From Thermogemmatispora sp042408965 (GTDB taxonomy: Bacteria > Chloroflexota > Ktedonobacteria > Ktedonobacterales > Ktedonobacteraceae), in contig JBHOQN010000046.1 of NCBI GenBank assembly GCA_042408965.1, positions 31,217 to 95,216 on the forward strand: DNA of 64,000 nt, read 5' to 3'. This document shows positions 16,934 through 25,265 of the stretch, in pieces; positions within the stretch are counted from its first letter, which is position 1, and each line of letters starts with the position of its first letter. Made by a program: the position numbers and the translations under genes. The notes beneath the pieces were generated by a model. That model did no database searches, had not been told where the DNA came from, and was given only the letters and a program-made list of their open reading frames with translations.

Positions 16934-17851
16934 TCAGGTCAGCAGATTGGCGATCTTGAGGGCCTCCTGCTCGTCGAGGTCGCCACTGATGCGGATGCCC
17001 AGGCCCTGCTCCTTCCAGGCCAGCGTGGGGTTATCGCTGCTGGTGGAGTAGGTTGCAGTGGTGCCGCGCAGGGAGAGGGTTGTACCTGCCGGCAGCGCCT
17101 CGTTAGCCAGCCCCTTCCCCTCGATGATGGAGAAGCTCTGGCTCTGGTCACTTGAGACGTAGTGCAGCACGAAGACCTGACCACTCTGAGCGGCCACGAC
17201 GTCCACACCTTCGAGCTGATAGCTGCTCTGGCCGGACGGAATGCTCAGCAGGTGATAGCCAGCCACCTGCTCCGCCTGGGCCAGGGTCAACGTGCTGCCA
17301 GTGGGAGTGGCGCTGACCTGTGTCAAAGAGGCGACCCTGGTGCCCGCGGGCGGAGTGAAGGAGAAGAGGCTTGCGGGAAGGGTCTGGTTGAGCGTCAGCA
17401 GGGAGAAATCCAGATCAACCTGTGCGAAGCCCTCAAGGTTGAGAACCATCTTCAGCGGGAGGTCGCTGCTGGGATCGATGTAGACATCGCCAGAGTAGTC
17501 CGGCGCGGTGCCACTGGAAGACGGGCGTCCTGTCACGTGGACGACGCTGGCTCTGCGGCCATTGAGGCTGGTGGAGGTCGGGCTACTGGCGTTGCTCTGG
17601 CTGAAGATCGGCTGGATCAGGTTGAGGGTCAGTTGATTCTCGGCGCTGGAGCTGGTGCCGAAGGGTGAGGCTGCGGAGGTGCTGCCGCTGCTCCCCTCGT
17701 AGACGACGTGGTGCGTGGGATCATAGATCCAGAGCTGATTGCCGTTGCTGACCGTCGTCTCTCCCCTGGGAAACTGGCTGATCGTCGAGGCGCGGATCAC
17801 GCTGCGGCTCTGGCTGACGAGATCCCCCCTTGAGGAGCGCATCGGGAGCAC
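16934..17851 (-). CDS. LolA-like/DUF4367-type secreted protein, N-terminus apparently missing
   Basis: 305 residues resembling the C-terminal two-thirds of LolA/RseB-like proteins of Gram-positive and Chloroflexota species. NGNQLWIYDPTHHVVYEG matches the usual VSDGKTLWIYDP-type strand, and FTPPAGTRV is the conserved turn, followed by a DUF4367-like region. These proteins normally start with a lipoprotein or Sec signal and about 90 more residues. Here the frame begins MLPMRSSRGDLVSQ with no signal peptide, and none is found upstream in the other minus-strand frames. This suggests truncation, or a small frameshift. It is the last gene of the sigma-Rieske-YtkA cluster, separated by 299 bp. It may be a pseudogene. 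Confidence 0.55.
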   Translation of the reverse strand: MLPMRSSRGDLVSQSRSVIRASTISQFPRGETTVSNGNQLWIYDPTHHVVYEGSSGSTSAASPFGTSSSAENQLTLNLIQPIFSQSNASSPTSTSLNGRRASVVHVTGRPSSSGTAPDYSGDVYIDPSSDLPLKMVLNLEGFAQVDLDFSLLTLNQTLPASLFSFTPPAGTRVASLTQVSATPTGSTLTLAQAEQVAGYHLLSIPSGQSSYQLEGVDVVAAQSGQVFVLHYVSSDQSQSFSIIEGKGLANEALPAGTTLSLRGTTATYSTSSDNPTLAWKEQGLGIRISGDLDEQEALKIANLLT

Positions 17852-18150
17852 GTACTGTCACGGGTGCGCACGCGACCCGAACCAGCGGTCATGCGGCCAG
17901 CCAGCAGGACCCTGGCGTTACTCCTGGGGCCTGTCGAGCCTTGCAGCAGAGGAGCGTGGGCCTCGAGAGACGCGGCGGGAGCGTCAGCAAGGGCAGGCGT
18001 GGCAGGGTCGCCACCTTCCCGCGCCTCAGATCGTGAATCCCAGGATGAGGAAAGGGGGGCCTTCTCCGGGATGTACGACCTGACTGCCCGTTTCAAAGGG
18101 CGCGGTGCTGAGTCCGTGCCAGCTACAACGGCATATCCTTGCTGAGCGCC
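17852..18150. other. Gap between LolA-like and YtkA-like genes
   Basis: 299 bp with no supported gene. The missing N-terminus of the LolA-like protein should lie here on the minus strand, but no frame shows a signal peptide or hydrophobic stretch. The sequence is GC-rich and looks degraded. Confidence 0.45.
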
Positions 18151-18582
18151 TCACTGAGCGGTGATATCGAACTGGGCACTGACGGCGGGGACGCCCTGGC
18201 GCCTGATGACGATCTGGAGCTGCCAGGGGCCGCTCATCGAGAACTGCACGCTGGCGCGATAGGTGCCATCACCAGCATAGCGCGCCTCGACCTGAGCGGT
18301 CCCCATGTCCATGGTCTCCATGGCGCCCTGCAAGAAGACGTGCGCATCGCTCACCACTGCACCGGTCGTACCCTCTACGATCTGCAGCGAGAGGGTGGCC
18401 GGCTGGGTCGTCAGCGGCGGATCGGGGCTGACCTGCAGGGTCACCTGGTAGGGGCCGGCACTGGCGGTCTGCACCTGAGGCGTCGGCTGTGACGGCGTGA
18501 TGTTGGTCAGCAGCGTTCCCAACCAGGTGAGTGCGGCCAGGAAGAGCAGGCCGAGCGCGATGACGAGCAGGTTGCGTTTCAC
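18151..18582 (-). CDS. YtkA/FixH-like membrane-anchored protein
   Basis: 143-residue protein with one N-terminal membrane helix (5-27) and an extracytoplasmic beta-sandwich of the YtkA/FixH type (45-143). It contains GPYQVTLQVSPDPP, HVFLQGAMETMDMGTAQVEA and the terminal GPWQLQIVIRRQG. The methionine-rich METMDMG is reminiscent of copper-binding sites in related proteins. Its start codon overlaps the stop of the Rieske gene (ATGA, 18579-18582), so the two are translationally coupled. The function is probably linked to the Rieske protein outside the membrane; copper handling is only an inference. Confidence 0.75.
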   Translation of the reverse strand: MKRNLLVIALGLLFLAALTWLGTLLTNITPSQPTPQVQTASAGPYQVTLQVSPDPPLTTQPATLSLQIVEGTTGAVVSDAHVFLQGAMETMDMGTAQVEARYAGDGTYRASVQFSMSGPWQLQIVIRRQGVPAVSAQFDITAQ

Positions 18583-19499
18583 GGATTCTTTCCTGATACT
18601 GGTACCCTGACGTAGATCTTACCACCCTCAATTCTGGTGTCAAGTCGGGGCAGAGGAGCCAGGTAACGCAGGTGACCGGCGCTGGCGTCGGCCAGACCGT
18701 TGGCTGTGAAGATACCGCCGTGGCAGGGGCAATGAAACTTGTGATCGCTCTCCTGCCACCCCACAAGGCAGCCCATATGGGTACAGGCGGCCGAGAAGGC
18801 GATGACCTGCGAGCCTCCAGCAGAGGCGGCCACTCCTTGTTCCTGGTCGTTGTAGCCCTGCTCCTGGCGGATCACGTAGCCAGCGACGGTCTCGGTCACG
18901 AAGCGCAGGGGCTGATCGCCGAGCTGCGTCTCCTCGGCCACGAAGAGCCAGGCCGAGGGGACACCCTGGCCAATCAGGCTGGAGTAGGCCGCGCCGGTGG
19001 TTGGCGTTGCTGTGCCAGCGTGGCCCGGAGCAGCCTGCTGACTCTGATCGAGGGCATGCTCGAGACCGGCCCCCACCGCCAGCGAGGCAGCGGCGACGGC
19101 CCCGCTCGCCAGCAGCGAGCGACGTGAGACGCGCGGCCGCCTCCGGGAGGAACGGGAGCCGGTCGACGGACGGGCCACCGGCGGGCTGACGGGAGAGATA
19201 GGCGCTTCAGCACTGGTGGAACCGGAGCGTGCTGCGGGAACGGACGGAGCGGCGGCGGTTTCCCACGCACTGGCTTCCAGCTCCTGCTCAAGGCGAGTGC
19301 GCAGATCGGCCACGAACTCCGGGCGTGGTGTGGCGGCGCCGGGGGCCGCGGCGCGGAAGAAGGCCGCCATCCGGTAGATACGCGCCTGCAACGGGGTCAG
19401 GGCCAGCGGAGGCTCTGGCCGGCGTTCCGCCTGCAACTCCGAGATATAGCGCTCCAGCTCTAGATAGTCCTCAAATCGCTCCTGATCTTCCTCTGACAT
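18579..19499 (-). CDS. Tat-anchored Rieske [2Fe-2S] protein with putative anti-sigma-like N-terminus
   Basis: 306-residue composite protein. Residues 1-75 (beginning MSEEDQERFEDYLELERY) are charged, helical and cytoplasmic, and sit directly after an ECF sigma gene, the usual place for an anti-sigma factor; no zinc HxxxCxxC is present. A Pro/Ser linker leads to a twin-arginine-like segment, SRRSLLASG (125-133), and one hydrophobic helix. The exported part (170-306) is a Rieske domain with CTHMGC (239-244) and CPCHGG (257-262). It has both cluster Cys-x-His/Cys-x2-His pairs and the disulfide cysteines C244 and C259. An [2Fe-2S] protein outside, joined to a sigma-binding tail inside, would make a redox-responsive anti-sigma. 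The Rieske domain is certain; the anti-sigma role is inferred from position. Confidence 0.85.
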   Translation of the reverse strand: MSEEDQERFEDYLELERYISELQAERRPEPPLALTPLQARIYRMAAFFRAAAPGAATPRPEFVADLRTRLEQELEASAWETAAAPSVPAARSGSTSAEAPISPVSPPVARPSTGSRSSRRRPRVSRRSLLASGAVAAASLAVGAGLEHALDQSQQAAPGHAGTATPTTGAAYSSLIGQGVPSAWLFVAEETQLGDQPLRFVTETVAGYVIRQEQGYNDQEQGVAASAGGSQVIAFSAACTHMGCLVGWQESDHKFHCPCHGGIFTANGLADASAGHLRYLAPLPRLDTRIEGGKIYVRVPVSGKNP

Positions 19500-19514
19500 G
19501 ATCGCATCTCTCCC

Positions 19515-20078
19515 TTAGCCTGTGACAACGCTCTCCAGCTCTGCAGCGCGTTTCAGGGCCCGAAACTGCAGCACCTTGACATTCGCCTCTGTCAATCCCA
19601 TGCGCAGAGCAGTTTCTTTGATCGAAAGGTTCAACAGAAAGCGGCAGATCAGCACTTCTTGATAGTGCCTGGGGAGCGCTTGCAGGATGCGCTGGACACG
19701 CTCTGCCGGGCGCTCGTTGATCCGGGAAGGTTCCTCCTCAATCGGACCCTGCCAGCCAGCGTCGAGCAGCTCCTCCAGGGAATTAATGACCACGCGATAG
19801 TGGGTACGCCAGTAATCGGCGATCGTGGTGCGCGCAACCTGAAAGAGCCAGCGCTGGATGCTCTGCGGGCCGCGCTCGCTATCGACGCCACGGATCGCTT
19901 TGATAAAGATCTGTGAGGTCAGATCCTCTGCCTCTTCACGGTTCCCGACCTTGCTATAGACATAGCGATAGATCAGGGCGAGGTTCTCTTCATAGAGTGT
20001 CTGAAACTCTTGCACATCCACGGAATCCTGTCCTGCTGCAAGATGGTATTTTTCTCGTTTCCCGCGCGCGATACCCAC
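19515..20078 (-). CDS. ECF-type RNA polymerase sigma factor
   Basis: 187-residue sigma-70 family factor of the extracytoplasmic-function group. Region 2 spans about 25-95: FQTLYEENLALIYRYVYSKV, REEAEDLTSQIFIKAI and WLFQVARTTIADYWR. Region 4 spans about 130-183: LQALPRHYQEVLICRFLLNL, then SIKETALRMGLTEANVKVLQ. There is no region 3. It directs polymerase to a small regulon, probably including its own operon. Fifteen bases separate it from the Rieske gene, indicating co-transcription. Alternative starts exist at MGIARGKREK or a few residues later; the assigned one is the longest. Confidence 0.93.
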   Translation of the reverse strand: MGIARGKREKYHLAAGQDSVDVQEFQTLYEENLALIYRYVYSKVGNREEAEDLTSQIFIKAIRGVDSERGPQSIQRWLFQVARTTIADYWRTHYRVVINSLEELLDAGWQGPIEEEPSRINERPAERVQRILQALPRHYQEVLICRFLLNLSIKETALRMGLTEANVKVLQFRALKRAAELESVVTG

Positions 20079-20356
20079 AACGTGCTCCTTGCCCGGCTGC
20101 TGCTCAGGATCTGGCAGAGATACTCCATCGAGTGACGCTGACTACTACGTCGGCGGGTTACACGGAAGCGGGCCGGGACAGGTGCCCCTGCTGCAGCGCG
20201 CTCTGTTATCAGAGACGCTGCCGGCCGCGATTCCTGGGGGAGAGGAAGGGTGCGCGGTCTCTTCTCCACCGAGCTGATCGTCTATCTATCTGGCTGGCCG
20301 ACTGACTGACTGGCTGGCCTGAGCAAGCGGGCCTCCCGCAGCGGCCGCGCCTCCAT

Positions 20357-20385
20357 TTGCGCGGCGATTGCATCTGCAGTATAAT
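20357..20385 (+). promoter_or_regulatory. Promoter-like element facing sdhC
   Basis: TTGCGC (20357-20362), a 17-bp spacer and a perfect TATAAT (20380-20385). It would transcribe toward sdhC with a leader of about 330 nt, or make a short untranslated RNA. Only three bases of the -35 match. Confidence 0.4.
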
Positions 20386-20604
20386 AGGCAATGCGATAAC
20401 GTCAGCGAATCCTGAGAGAAGCACCGCCGGGACTCCTCTCCTCCGCCGAGGAAGGGATGGACGCGCAGCGCGACCCCTGGCCGGCGCTTTCTGGCTTGAG
20501 GCCCATTTCACTACACCATAGGCGAGAGCGGAGGGCGGCCGCAGGGGATCGTCCTGACCAGGGCTGCCTGTGAATGGACGCCGTGTACATTCAGAGCACT
20601 GCTT

Positions 20605-20660
20605 GCTTCATACAGGGAGTGATGAAGCAGTATACTGGAACAGGAAGAGTCAAGCTTCAT
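20605..20660 (+). promoter_or_regulatory. sdhC promoter with three GCTTCAT/ATGAAGC boxes
   Basis: TTCATA (20607-20612), an 18-bp spacer and TATACT (20631-20636) form a likely promoter. GCTTCAT at 20605-20611, its inverse ATGAAGC at 20622-20628 and GCTTCAT at 20654-20660 surround it. The first overlaps the -35 and the second abuts the -10, as expected for a repressor operator. Confidence 0.45.
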
Positions 20661-20722
20661 AGCCCCTCACCTGCTGCACTGCCTCTACTTCCCCCGCCTC
20701 CCGCCTGAGAATCGAGGAGTAC

Positions 20723-21103
20723 ATGTATAGAGGTCAATCCGGAATGTGGTCCTGGCTCCTGCATCGGGTGACAGGCCTGGCCGTCTTGCTCTTCCTGCTC
20801 GTGCATATCGTAGATATCGGGCTGCTCTCCTTTGGTCCCGACGTCTACAATGAGGGAATTGCGCTCTTCAGCACCCCGATTGTGCGCATCATCTCGCTGG
20901 CGCTCATCGGCTCGGTGCTCTACCACTCGTTCAACGGCGTGCGCATTCTATTGATCGACTTCTGGCCGAGGGGCGCGCGCTACCAGGGTCTGCTCTTTGC
21001 AGCCGTCGTGATTCTGACGCTTGTCGCCTTTTTGCCGATGGCCTATTTTGTGGTTGCCCCCATTTTCCAGCCGGGGCAGGCCGCTGTCAGCATACCCATG
21101 TAG
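20723..21103 (+). CDS. sdhC: Succinate dehydrogenase cytochrome b556 subunit
   Basis: 126-residue membrane anchor of succinate dehydrogenase. Three membrane helices (about 18-37, 57-80, 90-112) are visible. The SdhC pattern is SWLLHRVTGLAVLLFLLVHI, with heme/quinone-site residues S10, H14 and R15 and the helix-I H23, and LYHSFNGVRILLIDF. ATG at 20723 follows CGAGGAG. First gene of sdhCDAB; it helps bind heme b and quinone and passes electrons from succinate to the respiratory chain. Confidence 0.9.
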   Translation: MYRGQSGMWSWLLHRVTGLAVLLFLLVHIVDIGLLSFGPDVYNEGIALFSTPIVRIISLALIGSVLYHSFNGVRILLIDFWPRGARYQGLLFAAVVILTLVAFLPMAYFVVAPIFQPGQAAVSIPM

Positions 21104-21220
21104 GGAGGAGGCGCCTGCCTTCCTGTCCCTGATGACACCGCAACGGAGCTGGCTGGCTGGCCGATCGCTCCGCTCTGGCGCGCTGGCGCGCCTATGATGA
21201 TCTGGAAGAGGAGAGCATCT

Positions 21221-21640
21221 ATGCTGCGTGTTTCAAGCGGGTATGGCCCCCGCCCGTCGGGGAGCGGATTTGAGACCTTTTCGTGGTATTTCTTCCGCAT
21301 CTCCGGGGTGGCGCTTATTTTTCTGGCGATCATTCACCTCGTTCTCATGCATGTCACGACCGATGTTGCCTGCACCAGCTACCAGTTTGTGGCCCATCGC
21401 TATCAGAACCCCTTCTGGCGGCTCTACGACTGGCTGCTGCTCACGCTGGCGCTCCTGCACGGTATGAACGGTCTGCGGGTGGTGATCGACGACTATGTTC
21501 AGAACCGGAGCTGGCGTCTTGCCCTGCAGTCACTGACAGGGCTGGCGACGCTGGCCTTCTTCCTGCTGGGCACCATTACGATTCTGACGTTCCAGCCGGT
21601 GGCCAGCGCTTTACAGGGCGCTTCCTGTGTGACCCATTAG
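21221..21640 (+). CDS. sdhD: Succinate dehydrogenase hydrophobic membrane anchor subunit
   Basis: 139 residues with three membrane helices. FETFSWYFFRISGVALIFLA then IIHLVLMHVTTD resembles helix I of SdhD, and LLLTLALLHGMNGLRVVIDD contains the conserved H-G-x-N-G-x-R pattern around the heme ligand. I placed the start at ATG 21221, behind GAGGAG; an in-frame ATG at 21194 exists but has no good ribosome binding site. It is second in sdhCDAB, 16 bp before sdhA. Confidence 0.9.
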   Translation: MLRVSSGYGPRPSGSGFETFSWYFFRISGVALIFLAIIHLVLMHVTTDVACTSYQFVAHRYQNPFWRLYDWLLLTLALLHGMNGLRVVIDDYVQNRSWRLALQSLTGLATLAFFLLGTITILTFQPVASALQGASCVTH

Positions 21641-21656
21641 CGAGAGAGAGGCATCT

Positions 21657-23393
21657 ATGTATCAGAAGTTTGATGTTGTGATCGTCGGCGCTGGTGGGGC
21701 CGGGCTGATGGCGGCGATGCAGCTACCCAATGCCAGCGTAGCCGTCCTCTCCAAGGTCTATCCAACGCGCTCGCACACCGGCGCTGCGCAAGGAGGCGTG
21801 GCGGCCGCGCTTGGCAACCTCGAGGAAGATCACTGGAAGTGGCATATGTACGATACCGTCAAGGGTGGCGACTATCTGGTCGACCAGCCAGCGGCGGAGA
21901 TTCTGGCGCGCGACGCCATCGATGCCATCTACGAGCTGGAGCATCGCGGCCTCCCCTTCAACCGCACGCCCGACGGCCGCATCGATCAGCGTCGCTTCGG
22001 AGGGCACACGCGCAACTACGGCGAGGGCCCCGTGCGTCGCTCCTGTTACGCAGCCGATCGCACCGGACATATGTTGCTGCAGACCATGTATCAGAGTGCC
22101 ATCAAGAACCAGGTGCGCTTCTTCAACGAGTTTCTGGTGCTGGATCTCCTCATCAGCGAGGGGCGTGTCTGTGGTGTCGTGGCGCTGGAGATCCGCACCG
22201 GCGAGATCCACACCTTTCATGCCAGAGCGGTGCTCTTCGCGACCGGAGGCTACGGACGGGCCTGGCGCGTGACCAGCAACGCCTTTGCCTGCATGGGTGA
22301 TGGAATGGCCATCGCCTACCGCCGCGGCATCCCGCTGGAGGATATGGAGATGTACCAGTTCCATCCGACAGGCCTCTACCGTGTGGGTGTGCTGCTGAGC
22401 GAGGGGGCGCGCGGCGAGGGCGCGAAGCTGCTCAACGGAGCCGGCGAGTACTTCATGGAGCGCTACATGCCCACGCTCAAGGATCTGGCGCCGCGCGATA
22501 TCGTCTCGCGCTGCATTGTCAAGGAGGTCAAGGAGGGGCGCGGCGTCGATGGCCAGGATTACGTCTATCTGGATCTGCGCCATCTGGGCGAGAAGGTGAT
22601 CACAGAGAAGCTGCCCGACATCACCGACTTCGCGCGCAACTACCTCGGCATCGAGCCGATTCGTGAGCCGGTGCCGATCCAGCCGACGGCCCACTACGCC
22701 ATGGGCGGCATTCCGACCGATATCGACGGGCGCGTGGTGATCGATCCGCAATGGACGCCGCTGCCGGGCTTCTACGCCGCCGGCGAGGTGGCCTGCGTCT
22801 CGGTGCACGGTGCCAACCGCCTGGGCACGAACTCGCTGGTGGATCTGATCGTCTTTGGGCGACGCGCGGGCAAGCATATCGCCAGGTTCATCGCGGAGAA
22901 CGATCATGCGCCGCTCCCGCCCGACCCCGAGGGTGTCGCGCGCGAGATGGTGGAGCGTCTCTACTCCTCGAAGGGCGGCGAGTCGGCGGCTCACATCCGC
23001 AGTGAGCTGCAGAACGAGATGATCGAGCATGTCTTTGTCGAACGCGAGGAGCGGGGCATGCGCCAGGCCATGGAGACGGTGAGCGGTCTGCTGGATGCCT
23101 ACCAGAAGGTGCAGATTCAGGACAAGGGGAAGACCTTCAATACGGAGCTGGTCGAAACGCTTGAGCTGGGCTTCTTGCTGGAGTGTGCGGTGGCGACCAT
23201 TCACGGTGCGCTGGCCCGCAAGGAGAGCCGCGGCGCCCATTACCGCCTGGACTATCCCCAGCGCGATGATGTGAACTGGCTCAAGCATACCCTCATCTAC
23301 CGCGGCGAGCAGCCCTGCGATGCGCGCCTGGACTACAAAGATGTGATTCTGGTCGATGATCCGATCTTTAAGCCCAAGGAGCGCAAATACTAG
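21657..23393 (+). CDS. sdhA: Succinate dehydrogenase flavoprotein subunit
   Basis: 578-residue FAD-containing catalytic subunit that oxidises succinate to fumarate. The dinucleotide loop is VVIVGAGGAGLMAAM (7-21). The covalent-FAD histidine lies in SKVYPTRSHTGAAQGGV. The active-site segments are QFHPTGL, LSEGARGEGAKLLN, TAHYAMGGI and VHGANRLGTNSLVD. The C-terminal helical domain and a short cap ending FKPKERKY are complete. ATG at 21657 is preceded by GAGAGAGG. Confidence 0.97.
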   Translation: MYQKFDVVIVGAGGAGLMAAMQLPNASVAVLSKVYPTRSHTGAAQGGVAAALGNLEEDHWKWHMYDTVKGGDYLVDQPAAEILARDAIDAIYELEHRGLPFNRTPDGRIDQRRFGGHTRNYGEGPVRRSCYAADRTGHMLLQTMYQSAIKNQVRFFNEFLVLDLLISEGRVCGVVALEIRTGEIHTFHARAVLFATGGYGRAWRVTSNAFACMGDGMAIAYRRGIPLEDMEMYQFHPTGLYRVGVLLSEGARGEGAKLLNGAGEYFMERYMPTLKDLAPRDIVSRCIVKEVKEGRGVDGQDYVYLDLRHLGEKVITEKLPDITDFARNYLGIEPIREPVPIQPTAHYAMGGIPTDIDGRVVIDPQWTPLPGFYAAGEVACVSVHGANRLGTNSLVDLIVFGRRAGKHIARFIAENDHAPLPPDPEGVAREMVERLYSSKGGESAAHIRSELQNEMIEHVFVEREERGMRQAMETVSGLLDAYQKVQIQDKGKTFNTELVETLELGFLLECAVATIHGALARKESRGAHYRLDYPQRDDVNWLKHTLIYRGEQPCDARLDYKDVILVDDPIFKPKERKY

Positions 23394-23452
23394 GGGCGCC
23401 TCTCGACGAAGAAGAGCGTGCTTGAAGGTTTTTCACAGGGAAGGATGGAGTT

Positions 23453-24160
23453 ATGAACGTTACCCTGCGTATTAAACGCTTCGATCCCGATAAGGATGCG
23501 AAGCCCTACTGGGCTGAGTACACCGTGGAGGCTGGCCCCGTCGATCGCTTGCTGGATGCGCTGAACACGATCAAGTGGAACATCGACGGCACGCTGACCT
23601 ATCGCCGTTCCTGTGCCCACGGGGTCTGTGGCTCTGATGCCATGCGTATCAATGGCCGCAACCGCCTGGCCTGCAAAGTCCTGATCCGCGACGTGGGTGA
23701 GAAGGTGACCGTGGAGCCAATGCTCGGCTTCCCGGTGATCAAGGACCTGGTGGTCGATATGGACCCCTTCTTCCGCAAGTACGAGTCCATCAAGCCCTAT
23801 CTGATCACCTACGACAACGAGCCGGGCACAGAGCGTCTGCAGAGTCCCGAGGAGCGGGCACGCTACGACGAGGGCACGAAGTGCATTCTCTGCGGCGCCT
23901 GCACGGGGTCCTGTCCCTCGATCTGGGGGAATCCCAACTGGGTCGGACCGGCGGCGATTGTCAACGCCCACCGCTTTATCTTCGATAGCCGCGACCAGGG
24001 AGCCGCCGAGCGCATGGCTCTTCTCAGCCAGCGGGATGGTGTCTGGCGCTGCCGCACGATCTTCAACTGCTCCGACGCCTGCCCACGCGGCATTCCTGTC
24101 ACCGAGCTGATCGAGCAGGTGAAGCGCGCCATCGTCTACGGCGATCGCGCGACGGATTGA
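23453..24160 (+). CDS. sdhB: Succinate dehydrogenase iron-sulfur subunit
   Basis: 235-residue electron-transfer subunit. The N-terminal ferredoxin domain has SCAHGVCGSDAM and C74; one expected cysteine is Asp (D62), as in E. coli SdhB, so the [2Fe-2S] cluster likely has an Asp ligand. The C-terminal domain binds the [4Fe-4S] and [3Fe-4S] clusters through CILCGACTGSCPS (C144, C147, C150, C154), then C200, C206 and C210 in CRTIFNCSDACPRGIPV. GGAAGGATGGAG precedes the ATG. Last gene of sdhCDAB. Confidence 0.97.
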   Translation: MNVTLRIKRFDPDKDAKPYWAEYTVEAGPVDRLLDALNTIKWNIDGTLTYRRSCAHGVCGSDAMRINGRNRLACKVLIRDVGEKVTVEPMLGFPVIKDLVVDMDPFFRKYESIKPYLITYDNEPGTERLQSPEERARYDEGTKCILCGACTGSCPSIWGNPNWVGPAAIVNAHRFIFDSRDQGAAERMALLSQRDGVWRCRTIFNCSDACPRGIPVTELIEQVKRAIVYGDRATD

Positions 24161-24328
24161 GCAGGCCGGAGCGGACCGCTCAGATTGGCCAGAGCGGGCG
24201 CTCCGGAACGCAGGATGGCTGGCGGTGCGGCCCCTGGCTCCGCCGCCCGCTGGTGCTGCTCCGTCGGCCCCTGTTGCATTGTTCTGCGTTGTTCTTGTGA
24301 GCGGGTATGCGCGGAAGGTCCTGTTCGT

Positions 24329-25219
24329 ATGCTTGAAGAACCACATACAAGCTGGCAGCATCGCTTTATCCAGGTCAATGGGGTCCGTCTGCACTATGTG
24401 ATCCAGGGCACGGGGCCGTTGATCATCTTGCTGCATGGCTTCCCTGAGTTCTGGTATTCGTGGCGCTATCAGATTCCTGTGCTGGCCGAACACGGCTTCT
24501 GTGTCGTTGCGCCCGACATGCGCGGCTACAATGAAAGCGACCGGCCCCGCCGGGGCTACGATCTCAAGACGCTGGGGCGTGATGTGGCGGCCCTCATTCT
24601 GGCGCTGGGCTATGAAACGGCCACCATCGTGGGTCACGACTGGGGTGGCGTGGTCGCCTGGCAGGTGGCTGCGCGCTACCCGGCCCTGGTCGAGCGCCTC
24701 ATCGTGTTGAACGCGCCGCACCCTGCGGCCATGCTGCGCGAGCTGCGCTCTCCGAAGCAACTGCGCATGAGCTGGTACATCCTCTTCTTTCAGTTGCCCT
24801 GGCTGCCGGAGTATCTGCTCGGGCGCCATGGAGCCAGCGAGATCGGGCGTATGTTACGCGGCAGCGCCCTGCAGAAAGAGGCCTTTCCGCGCACAGTCAC
24901 TGCGAAGTATCAGGAGGCCATGAGCAGGCCCGGTGTCCTGCGGGCCGCCCTGAGCTACTATCGCCAGGCCCTGCGCGGCCTGCTCGCCTACCGGCGCAGC
25001 GCGCCGGCACGCATTCAGGCCCCGACCCTGCTGATCTGGGGGCTGCAAGATATTGCCCTCAGCGTGGAGTTGACGCACGGCCTTGAGCGCTACGTTGCCC
25101 AGCTCAGGATCGAGTATCTGCCTGATAGCGGGCACTGGGTGCAGCAGGAGCAGCCCGCGCAGGTCAACCGGCTGCTGCTCGCGTTTCTGGGCCAGCCCGT
25201 CACTGAGGTTGACTGTTAG
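24329..25219 (+). CDS. Alpha/beta hydrolase, epoxide-hydrolase-like
   Basis: 296-residue soluble hydrolase. The oxyanion segment is LLHGFPEFWYSWRYQIPVL, and the nucleophile elbow GHDWGGVVAW places Asp (D104), not Ser, as nucleophile, which is typical of epoxide hydrolases and haloalkane dehalogenases. The C-terminal base is H269 in PDSGHWVQQEQP. A cap domain (about 140-215) is present. The HGFPEFWYSW and RGYNESDRP motifs favour an epoxide hydrolase. The start at 24329 begins the conserved N-terminus; the frame extends upstream without support. It is 168 bp after sdhB and ends 46 bp before a convergent gene. Confidence 0.88.
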   Translation: MLEEPHTSWQHRFIQVNGVRLHYVIQGTGPLIILLHGFPEFWYSWRYQIPVLAEHGFCVVAPDMRGYNESDRPRRGYDLKTLGRDVAALILALGYETATIVGHDWGGVVAWQVAARYPALVERLIVLNAPHPAAMLRELRSPKQLRMSWYILFFQLPWLPEYLLGRHGASEIGRMLRGSALQKEAFPRTVTAKYQEAMSRPGVLRAALSYYRQALRGLLAYRRSAPARIQAPTLLIWGLQDIALSVELTHGLERYVAQLRIEYLPDSGHWVQQEQPAQVNRLLLAFLGQPVTEVDC

Positions 25220-25265
25220 CCTCCGCCGGCGCTCTCCTCAGCGCTGCTCTGGGACCGTCTTCGGC

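Larger units (their letters stand above)
20079..20722. other. Divergent control region between the sigma factor and sdhC
   Basis: No gene is supported in this 644-bp stretch. It holds a plus-strand promoter-like pair at 20357-20385 and the sdhC promoter/operator at 20605-20660. Near 20287-20320 there is an imperfect run of GGCTG and GACTG units. I could not identify the sigma-factor promoter. Confidence 0.5.

Noticed and set aside
23390..24829. Minus-strand open frame of 479 codons opposite sdhB and the hydrolase gene
   Set aside because: It spans two confidently identified plus-strand genes and the gap between them, and has no domain similarity.
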